A DNA stretch of 64,000 nucleotides from DASXMT01 sp963803065 (GTDB taxonomy: Bacteria > Actinomycetota > Acidimicrobiia > Acidimicrobiales > RAAP-2). Made by a program: the position numbers and the translations under genes. Under the pieces are notes generated by a model that was given only the letters and a program-made list of their open reading frames with translations, was not told where the DNA came from and did no database searches. Within the stretch, counting starts at the first letter, position 1. Every line of letters starts with the position of its first letter. Shown piece by piece: positions 8,268-17,120 of this stretch. The DNA lies in assembly GCA_963803065.1 (NCBI GenBank), contig CAWDKW010000012.1:62001-126000 (forward strand), written 5' to 3'.

Positions 8268-10046
8268 GTGATACCGACGGCCGACATCGACGAACCAGCG
8301 AACAACCGCCATGTGGGTGACCGGGGAGACCTCGACACCCTGTTGGCCCGCGCCCGGGAAGCCGAAGAAGAGGTCACCGTCCTCCGGCGGCGCCTGCAGG
8401 AGAGCCCGAGGCGGGTGCAGACGCTCGAGGAGAAGCTGCTCGAGACCAAGGGCCAGCTGGCCCAGGCCATCTCCCAGAACGAGAAGCTGACCTTCACCCT
8501 CCAGACGGCGAAGGAGCACATCGCCAACCTCCGCGAGGAGGTGGAGAAGCTCACCCAGCCGCCGGCCGCCTATGGCACCTACCTCGGCGCCAACGACGAC
8601 GGCACCGTCGACGTCTTCTCCGGCGGCCGGAAGATGCGGGTGTCGCTGCACCCCGACATCGAGACGGGCGAGCTTCGTCGGGGCAACGAGGTCGTCCTCA
8701 ACGAGTCCTTGAACGTGGTCCTGGCCCGTGAGGGCGAGGGCTCCGGCGAGGTGGTCGTCCTGAAGGAGGTCCTGGAGGACAAGCGACGGGCGCTGGTCTT
8801 CGGCCGGGCCGACGAGGAGCGCGTGGCCGAGCTGGCCGACGACCTGGTGGGCGTGAGGCTCCGGGCCGGCGACACGGTGCTCATGGAGAGCCGGACCGGC
8901 CTCCTCATCGAGAAGCTGCCCCGTCCCGAGGTCGAAGAGCTGATCCTCGAAGAGGTCCCCGACGTCACCTACGGCGACGTCGGCGGCCTGGACACCCAGA
9001 TCGAGGCCATCACCGACGCCGTCGAGCTCCCGTACCTCCACCGCGAGCTCTACGCCGAGCACAAGCTGCCCGCCCCCAAGGGGATCCTGCTCTACGGCCC
9101 ACCGGGGTGCGGCAAGACGCTCATCGCCAAGGCGGTGGCCAATTCCTTGGCCAAGAAGGTGGCCCAGGTGAGCGGGAACACCAACATCCGGAGCTATTTC
9201 TTGAACATCAAGGGCCCCGAGCTGTTGAACAAGTACGTGGGCGAGACCGAGCGGCAGATCCGGCTCGTCTTCCAACGGGCCCGTGAGAAGTCGGAGGAGG
9301 GCGTCCCGGTGATCGTCTTCTTCGACGAGATGGACTCCCTGTTCCGGACCCGGGGGACCGGCATCAGCTCCGACATGGAGTCGACCATCGTGCCCCAGCT
9401 CCTGGCCGAGATCGACGGGGTCGAGACCCTGCGGGACGTGATCGTGATCGGGGCCTCCAACCGCGAGGACCTCATCGACCCGGCCATCTTGCGCCCGGGG
9501 CGGCTGGACGTGAAGATCCGGATCGAGCGGCCCAACGAGACGGCCGCGGCCCAGATCTTCTCCCGGTACCTCACCGCCGACCTCCCTCTCGATCCGGGCG
9601 AGGTGCAGAGCCTGGGTGGGGGCGACCCGGCCAAGGCCACCCAGTCGATCATCGAGACCACGGTGACCGAGATGTACCGCAGCGACGACGAGAACCGCTT
9701 CCTCGAGGTCACCTATCAGAACGGCGACAAGGAGATCCTCTACTACCGGGACTTCGCCTCGGGGGCCATGATCGAGAACATCGTGCGCCGTGCCAAGAAG
9801 TTGGCCATCAAGCGGACGATCGCCGGGGAGGGCCGGGGCATCCGGACCAACGACCTGTTGGAGTCGATCCGACAGGAGTACAAGGAGAACGAGGACCTCC
9901 CCAACACCACCAACCCGGACGACTGGGCCAAGATCTCCGGGAAGAAGGGTGAGCGGATCGTCTACATCCGTACCCTGATCAGCGAAGATCGGGAGACGAC
10001 AGGGGGACGCTCCATCGAACGGGTCGGCACCGGTCAGTACCTCTGA
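8268..10046 (+). CDS. arc: proteasome-activating AAA ATPase ARC/Mpa
   Basis: Hexameric unfoldase that recognises pupylated proteins and feeds them to the 20S proteasome. The N-terminal coiled coil (about residues 15-85, rich in LEEKLLETKGQLAQ-type heptads) binds Pup. Two OB domains follow, then the AAA module with Walker A GPPGCGKTLIAK, Walker B VIVFFDEMDSLF and the RPGRLD arginine-finger region. The C-terminus is GQYL, the motif that docks into the proteasome alpha ring. GTG at 8268 (592 residues) is preferred because a TATGGT -10 box lies at 8234-8239 and overlaps the other candidate, ATG 8235. Confidence 0.96.
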   Translation: MIPTADIDEPANNRHVGDRGDLDTLLARAREAEEEVTVLRRRLQESPRRVQTLEEKLLETKGQLAQAISQNEKLTFTLQTAKEHIANLREEVEKLTQPPAAYGTYLGANDDGTVDVFSGGRKMRVSLHPDIETGELRRGNEVVLNESLNVVLAREGEGSGEVVVLKEVLEDKRRALVFGRADEERVAELADDLVGVRLRAGDTVLMESRTGLLIEKLPRPEVEELILEEVPDVTYGDVGGLDTQIEAITDAVELPYLHRELYAEHKLPAPKGILLYGPPGCGKTLIAKAVANSLAKKVAQVSGNTNIRSYFLNIKGPELLNKYVGETERQIRLVFQRAREKSEEGVPVIVFFDEMDSLFRTRGTGISSDMESTIVPQLLAEIDGVETLRDVIVIGASNREDLIDPAILRPGRLDVKIRIERPNETAAAQIFSRYLTADLPLDPGEVQSLGGGDPAKATQSIIETTVTEMYRSDDENRFLEVTYQNGDKEILYYRDFASGAMIENIVRRAKKLAIKRTIAGEGRGIRTNDLLESIRQEYKENEDLPNTTNPDDWAKISGKKGERIVYIRTLISEDRETTGGRSIERVGTGQYL

Positions 10047-10128
10047 CCGTTGCGGCGGGGCCTATCCGCCCGGGGCGTGGCTGAGGGGGTCTGTTTGATG
10101 ACGCCGGCGCCGGGATAGGGTCACCTTC

Positions 10129-11622
10129 GTGGCCATACCCAAGGTCTGCGGAATCGAGACGGAATACGGCATTCACGTCTCGAACGGCGACCCCAATCCC
10201 ATCGCGGCATCGTCGGTGCTCATCAACGCCTACGCCCAGGAGGTGGCGCGCCAGCAGATCCGTTGGGACTTCGAGGACGAGTCGCCCGGCAACGACGCGC
10301 GCGGCCAGGCCCGTGAGGGGTCGATGCCGCCCCAGATCGAGACCCATCTGGTCAACACCGTCCTGACCAACGGCGCCCGCTTCTACGTCGACCACGCCCA
10401 TCCCGAGTTCTCCACCCCCGAATGCGCCGACGCCCTCGAGTGCGTGCTCTACGACCGGGCCGGCGAGCTCATCATCCAGCGCTCCATGGAGGCCGCCGAC
10501 CGCACCGTGCAGGACGGTCGCCATCTGGTCGTGTACAAGAACAACTCCGACGGCAAAGGCAACTCCTACGGCTGCCACGAGAACTACCTCATGGACCGGG
10601 CGACGCCGTTCGCCCGCATCGTGAAGTCGGTCATTCCCCATTTCGTGACCCGCCAGCTCTACTGCGGCGCGGGCAAGGTGGGGGCGGAGACGCCGACGCA
10701 CGACGGCCGCACCGTGGACTTCCAGATCTCCCAGCGGGCCGAGTTCTTCGAGGAGCAGGTGGGTCTGGAGACCACGTTGAAGCGACCGCTGGTGAACACC
10801 AGGGACGAGCCCCACGCCGACCCCCACCGGTACCGGCGCCTGCATGTGATCGTGGGCGACGCCAACCTGGCCGAGGTGGCGACGCTGCTGAAAGTGGGTA
10901 CAACCTCGCTGGTGCTGGCCATGATCGAAGACGACATCCCCTGGAGCCGCGAGCTGACCCCGGTGGACCCGGTGCGAGCCATCCACGCCGTCTCATTGGA
11001 CCGAACCTTCACCCAGCCCATCGAGATGGTCGACGGGTCGACGGCGACGGCCCTCGCCGTCCAGTGGGAGCTGTTCTCGCTGGCGCGCAAGTATGCCGAC
11101 GACCGTGGCCTCGAGTGCATGGTCGACCCCGAGGTGGGCGAGGAGGTCCTGCGGCGGTGGGAGATGGTGCTCCAAGGCCTGGAAGCCGACCCCATGTCGC
11201 TCCATCGTCAGGTGGACTGGGTGGCCAAGCTGAAGCTGCTCCAGGCCTACCAGGAGCGCCACGGGTGCTCCTGGTCCGACCACCGGATGGCGGCGATGGA
11301 CCTGCAATACCACGACCTGCGCCCGGAGCGCTCGCTGTTCGCCCGGCTGGACACCGAGCGGCTGGTTTCCGAGGCCGAGGTGGCCCGGGCCGTCACCCAG
11401 CCCCCACGGCGCACCCGAGCCTGGTTCCGTGGGCAGTGCCTGACCCGCTTCCCGAGCGCCGTGGTCACGGCCAACTGGGACTCGCTGGTATTCGATCTCG
11501 GCACGGACCCGCTGCGACGCGTCCCTATGATGGACCCTCTGCGCGGCACCGCCGAACACGTGGAGGAGCTGCTAGAGGGAAGTACGAGCGCATCCGACCT
11601 GTTGGACCGGTTGAGCCGTTGA
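10129..11622 (+). CDS. dop: depupylase/deamidase Dop
   Basis: Glutamine-synthetase-fold enzyme that removes Pup from substrates; in species whose Pup ends in Gln it also deamidates that residue. The 497-residue protein starts with KVCGIETEYGIHVS and contains the flexible Dop loop around GNDARGQAREGSMPP, which separates Dop from PafA. It also has the ATP-site segments KNNSDGKGNSYGCHENYL and NTRDEPHADPHRYRRLHVI. GTG at 10129 lies 7 nt after TAGGGT (10116-10121), a leaderless arrangement. It is followed at 13 bp by pup. Because this Pup already ends in Glu, depupylation is the likely sole role here. Confidence 0.95.
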   Translation: MAIPKVCGIETEYGIHVSNGDPNPIAASSVLINAYAQEVARQQIRWDFEDESPGNDARGQAREGSMPPQIETHLVNTVLTNGARFYVDHAHPEFSTPECADALECVLYDRAGELIIQRSMEAADRTVQDGRHLVVYKNNSDGKGNSYGCHENYLMDRATPFARIVKSVIPHFVTRQLYCGAGKVGAETPTHDGRTVDFQISQRAEFFEEQVGLETTLKRPLVNTRDEPHADPHRYRRLHVIVGDANLAEVATLLKVGTTSLVLAMIEDDIPWSRELTPVDPVRAIHAVSLDRTFTQPIEMVDGSTATALAVQWELFSLARKYADDRGLECMVDPEVGEEVLRRWEMVLQGLEADPMSLHRQVDWVAKLKLLQAYQERHGCSWSDHRMAAMDLQYHDLRPERSLFARLDTERLVSEAEVARAVTQPPRRTRAWFRGQCLTRFPSAVVTANWDSLVFDLGTDPLRRVPMMDPLRGTAEHVEELLEGSTSASDLLDRLSR

Positions 11623-11635
11623 GAGAGGTAGTGCC

Positions 11636-11836
11636 ATGGCTGAACGTGAATTGAAGAAGAAGAAGTCGACCACCACCGAGCGGACCGGGGACGACGTCGA
11701 AGAGGTGCCGGCCACGTCGGCCACGGGCGAGAAGCTCAAGGCGGAGCTGGACGACCTGCTGGACGAGATCGACGAGGTGTTGGAGGACAACGCCGAGGAG
11801 TTCGTCCGCAACTACGTCCAGAAGGGTGGCGAGTAG
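11636..11836 (+). CDS. pup: prokaryotic ubiquitin-like protein Pup
   Basis: A 66-residue, lysine- and acid-rich, intrinsically disordered tag that PafA ligates to protein lysines. The C-terminal half contains the helix that binds the ARC coiled coil (LDDLLDEIDEVLEDNAEEFV). The end reads NYVQKGGE, so the final residue is already glutamate and no deamidation is needed. ATG at 11636 follows a GAGAGG ribosome-binding site. It lies in the dop-pup-prcB-prcA unit, with only 5 bp before prcB. Confidence 0.97.
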   Translation: MAERELKKKKSTTTERTGDDVEEVPATSATGEKLKAELDDLLDEIDEVLEDNAEEFVRNYVQKGGE

Positions 11837-11841
11837 ACCAG

Positions 11842-12681
11842 GTGGCCTTGCCCTTCTTTCCCCCGTCCGACGATCCGGGCCCCGACTTCGCCGGGCTGGT
11901 TCGTCGCATGCAGGTCGCCGACCGCCCCTCGGGAGGGACGGTCGCGCCGCCCGCCCCCGGCTCCGGGCCGCCGTTCGCTGGCCCCGGCCTGGGAGACGTC
12001 CGCCACGGCACCACCGTGGCTGCGTTGCGCTTCGCCGACGGCGTCGTGATGGCCGGCGACCGCCGCGCCACCGAGGGGCACTCCATCGCCCACCGGACCA
12101 TGGAGAAGGTCTTCCCCGCCGACCGGTTCTCCGCCGTGGCCATCGCCGGGGCCGCCGGCCCGGCGGTGGAGATGGTCCGGCTGTTCCAGACCCAGCTCGA
12201 GCACTACGAGAAGGTCGAAGGCGTCGTCTTGAGCCTGGAGGGCAAGGCCAACCAGCTCGGGCAGATGGTGCGGGAGAACCTGCCCATGGCCATCCAGGGC
12301 CTGGCCGTCGTCCCCCTGTTCGCCGGCTACGACCTGGCGAGGGGAACGGGCCGCATCTTCACCTACGACGTTACCGGTGGCCACTACGAGGAGACCGAGC
12401 ACAACGCCACCGGGTCGGGCGGCCGCGACGCCCGGACCACCATCAAGCTCGGGTACCGGGTGGGCCTGAGCCGTGACGCCGCCGTGGAGCTGGCCATCGA
12501 GGCCCTCTACGAGGCGGCCGACGAGGACTCGGCCACGGGCGGCCCCGACGTCGTGCGGGGCATCTACCCGCTGGTGGCCACCGTCACCGCCGACGGGTTC
12601 CAGGGCGTGGCCGAGACCGAGGTGGCCGAGCGGTTCGCCACGCTGATCGAGCGCCGTCAAGCGGAGGGACGCCAGCCATGA
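11842..12681 (+). CDS. prcB: 20S proteasome beta subunit PrcB
   Basis: Catalytic subunit of the 20S proteasome. A 56-residue propeptide ends in GDVRHG and is followed by TTVAALRF, so autocleavage would expose Thr57 as the nucleophile. The supporting catalytic residues lie in AGDRRATEG (Asp) and MEKVF (Lys). A second family signature, ATVTADGF, is near the C-terminus. GTG at 11842 is 5 bp after pup. The end overlaps prcA by 4 bp (ATGA), so alpha and beta subunits are translationally coupled. 279 residues, normal for actinobacteria. Confidence 0.96.
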   Translation: MALPFFPPSDDPGPDFAGLVRRMQVADRPSGGTVAPPAPGSGPPFAGPGLGDVRHGTTVAALRFADGVVMAGDRRATEGHSIAHRTMEKVFPADRFSAVAIAGAAGPAVEMVRLFQTQLEHYEKVEGVVLSLEGKANQLGQMVRENLPMAIQGLAVVPLFAGYDLARGTGRIFTYDVTGGHYEETEHNATGSGGRDARTTIKLGYRVGLSRDAAVELAIEALYEAADEDSATGGPDVVRGIYPLVATVTADGFQGVAETEVAERFATLIERRQAEGRQP

Positions 12682-13379
12682 CGATGCCCTACTACGTGGC
12701 ACCCGAACAGGTCATGAAGGACCGCGCCGAGTACGCCCAAAAGGGGATCGCCCGGGGTCGCTCGCTCGTGGCCACCACCTACGACGAGGGCATCCTGATG
12801 GTGGCCGAGAACCCGTCCCGGTCGCTGCACAAGATCAGCGAGATCTACGACCGCATCGCCTTCGCCGGGGTGGGGAAGTACAACGAGTTCGACCAGCTCC
12901 GGGTATCCGGGATCCGCCACGCCGACACGAAGGGGTACGCCTACAGCCGGGAGGACGTCGACGCCCGCTCGCTGGCCAACCTGTACGCCCAGTACCTGGG
13001 CCAGGTGTTCACCCATGAGATGAAGCCGCTCGAGGTGGAGATCCTGGTGGCCGAGCTCGGTACCGGGCTCCGGCCCAATCAGCTGTACCACATCGCCTAC
13101 GAGGGGACCATCACCGACGAGGACCGCTACGCGGTGCTCGGGGGCGAGACGGAGACCATCGCCGAGCGGGTCGAGGCGGCCTGGCGGCCCGACTGGTCCC
13201 TGAGCGAGGCGCTGGCCGCCACCGTCGGCGCTCTGGCCGGCCCCGAGCGGACGCTGGGCGGGAACGACCTCGAGGCGGCCATGCTCACCGGCGGCAACGG
13301 GCGCCGGGCCTTCGTGCGGCTGACCGAGGGCGAGCTCGACGCGCTGTTGGCCGATCGGGCGACCCCCAGCTCGACGTGA
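12678..13379 (+). CDS. prcA: 20S proteasome alpha subunit PrcA
   Basis: Forms the outer rings of the 20S proteasome that gate entry and bind the GQYL tail of ARC. The N-terminus MTMPYYVAPEQVMKDRAEYA and the following KGIARGRSLVA match the alpha-subunit H0 helix and gate. The Thr nucleophile of beta subunits is absent, as expected. 233 residues. The start overlaps prcB. The C-terminal extension (about residues 210-233, low-complexity) is variable in this family. Confidence 0.95.
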   Translation: MTMPYYVAPEQVMKDRAEYAQKGIARGRSLVATTYDEGILMVAENPSRSLHKISEIYDRIAFAGVGKYNEFDQLRVSGIRHADTKGYAYSREDVDARSLANLYAQYLGQVFTHEMKPLEVEILVAELGTGLRPNQLYHIAYEGTITDEDRYAVLGGETETIAERVEAAWRPDWSLSEALAATVGALAGPERTLGGNDLEAAMLTGGNGRRAFVRLTEGELDALLADRATPSST

Positions 13380-13554
13380 GCCACCGGGTCCTCGGCGCCT
13401 GCTCCGGCCGGCGGTCTTACCATGCCAGGGGCCCTTTTGGTAACCGTTACCGGGCTGCGCTCGGACCGGTGGTGGGGCCATCGCGGGACCTCCTGGAGTG
13501 CTGCTGAGAGACCATGCGGTGGCTGGGGGGCAACCTGACGTTACGGTGAGGGTC

Positions 13555-14913
13555 ATGGAGCGTCGCATCTTCGGTCTGGAGAACGAGTACGGCGTCACGT
13601 GCACGCTCCGGGGCCAGCGCCGGTTGAGTCCCGACGAGGTGGCCCGGTACCTGTTCCGGCGGGTGGTGAGCTGGGGGCGGTCGTCCAACGTCTTCTTGGA
13701 GAACGGTGCCCGCCTCTACCTCGACGTGGGCAGCCACCCCGAGTACGCCACCCCCGAGTGCGACGACATCGCCGAGCTGGTCGTCCACGACAAGGCGGGG
13801 GAATGGATCCTGTCCCAGCTGGTCGAGGGGGCGGAGACCCGGCTGCGCGAGGAGGGGATCCGGGGCGACATCTACCTGTTCAAGAACAACACCGACTCGG
13901 CCGGGAACTCCTACGGGTGCCACGAGAACTACCTGACCAGCCGACGAGACGACTTCTCGCACTACACCGAGGTGCTGATCCCCTTCTTGGTCAGCCGCCA
14001 GATCTACTCCGGCGCCGGCAAGGTCCTCCAGACCGCCCGTGGGGCGGCCTTCTGCCTGAGCCAGCGAGCCGAGCACATCTGGGAGGGTGTGTCCTCCGCC
14101 ACGACCAGGAGCCGCCCGATCATCAACACCCGGGACGAGCCCCACGCCGATGCCGAGAAGTACCGTCGCCTGCACGTCATCGTGGGCGACTCCAACATGA
14201 GCGAGTACGCCACCTACCTGAAGGTGGGCGCGACCAGCATCCTGTTGCGGATGCTCGAGGACCCCCAGACCGTGCTCCGCGACCTCACCCTCGAGAACCC
14301 GATCCGGGCCATCCGGGAGATCAGCCACGACATCACCTGCCGACGGCCGGTGCGGTTGGCCAACGGGCGGGAGATGAGCGCACTCGACATCCAGTCCGAG
14401 TACCTGCAGCGGGCCATCAAGTTCCGGGACCGCCAGGGACTCTCCCCTCAAGAGGACCGCGCCCTCGACATGTGGGAGCACTGCCTGAAGGGGCTGGAGT
14501 CCGACCCGCTCAGCCTGCACCGGGAGTGCGACTGGGTGGCGAAGTACCGGCTGATCGACCAGTACCGGACGCGACACGAGCTGGGCCTGGCCAGCCCCAG
14601 GGTGTCGCTCCTCGACCTGCAGTACCACGACGTGGACCGCAGGCGCGGCCTCTACTACCGCCTGCAGCGGCACGACCAGCTCGATCGGATCTGTGACGAC
14701 GCCGACATCGTCACCGCCATCTCGACGCCCCCCCAGACCACCAGGGCCCGGCTCCGCGGCGAGTTCGTCCGACGGGCCAAGGAGCGCCGCCGCGACTTCA
14801 CCGTCGACTGGGTGCACCTGAAGCTCAACGACCAGGCCCAGCGGACGGTGCTGCTCAAGGACCCGTTCAAGGCCAAGGACGACCGGGTGGAGAAGCTCAT
14901 CGAAGGGCTCTAG
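13555..14913 (+). CDS. pafA: Pup-protein ligase PafA
   Basis: ATP-dependent ligase that joins the C-terminal glutamate of Pup to substrate lysines; homologous to Dop and glutamine synthetase. Begins MERRIFGLENEYGVTC, with the ATP-site motif KNNTDSAGNSYGCHENYL, the NTRDEPHAD segment and a C-terminal LKDPFKAKDDRVEKLIE. It lacks the Dop loop. ATG at 13555 (452 residues) is chosen over an upstream in-frame ATG because it matches the family N-terminus and lies 7 nt after a TACGGT -10 box (13542-13547). It therefore has its own promoter after the prc genes and is probably leaderless. Confidence 0.96.
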   Translation: MERRIFGLENEYGVTCTLRGQRRLSPDEVARYLFRRVVSWGRSSNVFLENGARLYLDVGSHPEYATPECDDIAELVVHDKAGEWILSQLVEGAETRLREEGIRGDIYLFKNNTDSAGNSYGCHENYLTSRRDDFSHYTEVLIPFLVSRQIYSGAGKVLQTARGAAFCLSQRAEHIWEGVSSATTRSRPIINTRDEPHADAEKYRRLHVIVGDSNMSEYATYLKVGATSILLRMLEDPQTVLRDLTLENPIRAIREISHDITCRRPVRLANGREMSALDIQSEYLQRAIKFRDRQGLSPQEDRALDMWEHCLKGLESDPLSLHRECDWVAKYRLIDQYRTRHELGLASPRVSLLDLQYHDVDRRRGLYYRLQRHDQLDRICDDADIVTAISTPPQTTRARLRGEFVRRAKERRRDFTVDWVHLKLNDQAQRTVLLKDPFKAKDDRVEKLIEGL

Positions 14914-14998
14914 CCGAGGGCGGGCCCGGGCCCCGGTCCCGACCACCGGCCACCCCGGTTGCCGGGGCGGCGGGTGCCTGCACTAGCCTCGGTGAGCC

Positions 14999-15706
14999 AT
15001 GGCCCCTGGAACAGCAGACTCGTCGGGCGGGGACGCGCCGCTGCTCGTTCCAGGGGAGCGCGCACAGCCTGTCGCCGCCGGGACCGAGACGCAGGACCCG
15101 CCGGCTGACACCGGCGAAGCCGAGGGGGCACCGCCGGGAGGCACGCCCAAGCGGCGCCGACGGGGCCGGTCGTGGTTGACCGAACTGGTCGTGATCGTGG
15201 TGGTCGTGCTCGGCGCCTCGTTCCTGGTCCGCACGTTCGTGGTGCAGACCTTCTACATCCCGTCGGGGTCGATGATCCCGACGCTGCAGGTGGGCGACCG
15301 GATCCTGGTCGACAAGCTCAGCTACCACCTGCACGGCGTGGGCCGGGGTGACATCGTCGTGTTCTCCAAGCCCCCCCTGGAGCAGCAGAACATCAACGAC
15401 TTGGTGAAGCGGGTGATCGGGCTCCCGGGCGAGACGATCTCCTCGGTGGACGGCGAGATCTACATCAACGGGAAGCGCCTGGCCGAACCGTGGCTCCAGC
15501 CCGGGGTCAAGTCCCTGCCCGGCCCGAACCCGGTCCCGTTCAACCTGGACAAACCGTACAAGATCCCCGCCGGGGAGTACTACGTCATGGGCGACAACCG
15601 GACCGACTCGGAGGACTCGCGATGGTTCGGGCCCATCCCCAGGTCGATCATCGTGGGGAGGGCGTTCATACGCATCTGGCCCCTGTCCCACATCGGGGGG
15701 CTCTAA
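14999..15706 (+). CDS. lepB: signal peptidase I
   Basis: Membrane serine protease that removes signal peptides from secreted proteins. A long, Pro/Gly-rich basic cytoplasmic N-terminus (about residues 1-58) leads to one transmembrane helix (LTELVVIVVVVLGASFLV). Box B follows with the catalytic Ser in FYIPSGSMIPTL and box D with the catalytic Lys in VKRVIGLPGE. Box E YYVMGDNRTDSEDSRWFGPI is present. 235 residues. ATG at 14999 follows TAGCCT (14984-14989) by 9 nt with no ribosome-binding site. It sits between pafA and the tat genes, an export cluster. Confidence 0.95.
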   Translation: MAPGTADSSGGDAPLLVPGERAQPVAAGTETQDPPADTGEAEGAPPGGTPKRRRRGRSWLTELVVIVVVVLGASFLVRTFVVQTFYIPSGSMIPTLQVGDRILVDKLSYHLHGVGRGDIVVFSKPPLEQQNINDLVKRVIGLPGETISSVDGEIYINGKRLAEPWLQPGVKSLPGPNPVPFNLDKPYKIPAGEYYVMGDNRTDSEDSRWFGPIPRSIIVGRAFIRIWPLSHIGGL

Positions 15707-15740
15707 CCCGGGCGGGGATGCGCCGGTACACTTGAGCACC

Positions 15741-16205
15741 GTGCCCTTCCTTAGCCCGGCAAAGCTGCTGGTCATCCTCGTCGTGGCGCTGATCGTGCTC
15801 GGACCGGACAAGCTCCCTCGCGTGGCCAAGCAGATCGGGGGCCTGTGGGGCGACTTCCGCAAATTCCGCGAGCGGCTCGAGGCCGACGTGCGGGGCTCGT
15901 TCCCCGACCTACCCTCCTCGGACAAGATCGCCCAGGCCGTGCGGTCGCCCCTCACCTTCCTCGACGAGCTGGCCTCGACCGACTCGACGGAGAACCAGGC
16001 CATCGGGACGGCTTCGGTGACCATCGACGGCGCCGATGCACGTGAGGAGACCGACGGCGAGACCCAGTCCCCGCCGGGCTCGAACCGACCTGCGGGGGTG
16101 GTGCAGGCCTCTACGCCGGCCGTCTCGATCTCAGTACCTGGTGGGGTCAGCCACGAGGTCCGTGCCGCCGGCCCGGGGGTCGCCGACGACCCCGGCATGA
16201 ACTGA
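15741..16205 (+). CDS. tatB: twin-arginine translocase TatA/TatB-type subunit
   Basis: Sec-independent export component. One N-terminal transmembrane helix (LLVILVVALIVLGPDKLPRV) ends in the GPDKLP hinge typical of TatB. An amphipathic helix follows (IGGLWGDFRKFRERLEADV), then a long disordered acidic and Ser/Thr-rich tail. GTG at 15741 is preferred over TTG 15732 because a TACACT box (15727-15732) ends 8 nt before it, fitting the leaderless pattern seen elsewhere. At 154 residues it is TatB-like in length. tatC follows. Confidence 0.9.
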   Translation: MPFLSPAKLLVILVVALIVLGPDKLPRVAKQIGGLWGDFRKFRERLEADVRGSFPDLPSSDKIAQAVRSPLTFLDELASTDSTENQAIGTASVTIDGADAREETDGETQSPPGSNRPAGVVQASTPAVSISVPGGVSHEVRAAGPGVADDPGMN

Positions 16206-16242
16206 CCCGTCGCCACCGCGGACGGGACGAGGACCCTCGGTC

Positions 16243-17043
16243 ATGGCCATCACACTGAAACGGCGGAACGAGGCCGGGCACCCGGCTGACTCGATGACGC
16301 TCGTCGAGCACCTGGGCGAGCTCCGACGACGCGTCGTCATCTGCGCGGTGGCCTTCGTCGTGGCCGCCACCGTGGCCTTCTTGCTCTACAACTACATCCT
16401 GTCCTTCCTCAAGCACCCCTACTGCCAGGTCAATGCCGATCACTGCAGCCTGTACGTGACCAGCCCCCTGGACGGGCTCTCGCTCCGGATCAAGATCTCC
16501 GCCTACGGGGGGTTGTTCCTGGCCTCTCCGATCATCTTGTGGGAGCTCTGGCGGTTCATCACACCGGGGCTACACCCCAAGGAGAAGAAGTACGCCATCC
16601 CGTTCATCGTCTCCTCGATCCTCCTGTTCGCCCTGGGCTGCCTGGTGGCCTACTACACCTTCCCCCACGCCCTCCAGTTCCTCGATCACATCGGCGGCCC
16701 CAGCCTCCAGCAGATCTACAACCCCAACAGCTACCTCAGCCTCATCCTCTTGCTCATGACGATCTTCGGGCTGACCTTCGAGTTCCCCGTCCTGTTGATC
16801 TCGCTCGAGATCGCCGGGGTGCTCAGCCCCCAGACGCTCGGCAAGTGGCGACGATGGGCCATCATCGCCATCGTGGTCGTCGCGGGGGTGGTCACACCCA
16901 GCTCCGATCCGTTCTCCATGCTGGCCATGGCCGTGCCCCTGTACTTCTTCTACGAACTGTCGATCCTCGTCGGGAAGCTGTTCGTCCGGCGATCGACCGG
17001 TGAGCCGGTCAGCGAGATCGAGACGCCGACGGGGAGCCGGTAA
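16243..17043 (+). CDS. tatC: twin-arginine translocase TatC
   Basis: Polytopic receptor for twin-arginine signal peptides. The N-terminal segment reads MTLVEHLGELRRRVV, the conserved TatC cytoplasmic motif. Six predicted membrane segments follow, and the first periplasmic/cytoplasmic loop region carries FITPGLHPKEKKY. The FGLTFEFPVLL segment and VVTPSSDPFSM are further family signatures. 266 residues, normal length. It acts with the preceding tatB; a likely Tat substrate is encoded at about 40.5 kb. Confidence 0.96.
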   Translation: MAITLKRRNEAGHPADSMTLVEHLGELRRRVVICAVAFVVAATVAFLLYNYILSFLKHPYCQVNADHCSLYVTSPLDGLSLRIKISAYGGLFLASPIILWELWRFITPGLHPKEKKYAIPFIVSSILLFALGCLVAYYTFPHALQFLDHIGGPSLQQIYNPNSYLSLILLLMTIFGLTFEFPVLLISLEIAGVLSPQTLGKWRRWAIIAIVVVAGVVTPSSDPFSMLAMAVPLYFFYELSILVGKLFVRRSTGEPVSEIETPTGSR

Positions 17044-17120
17044 CGGACATCGGACCCGCAGTCCGGGACACCTTCCTCCACGAGCTCGGGTTCCCGCCCG
17101 ACGCCTACCAACTCGAGGCG

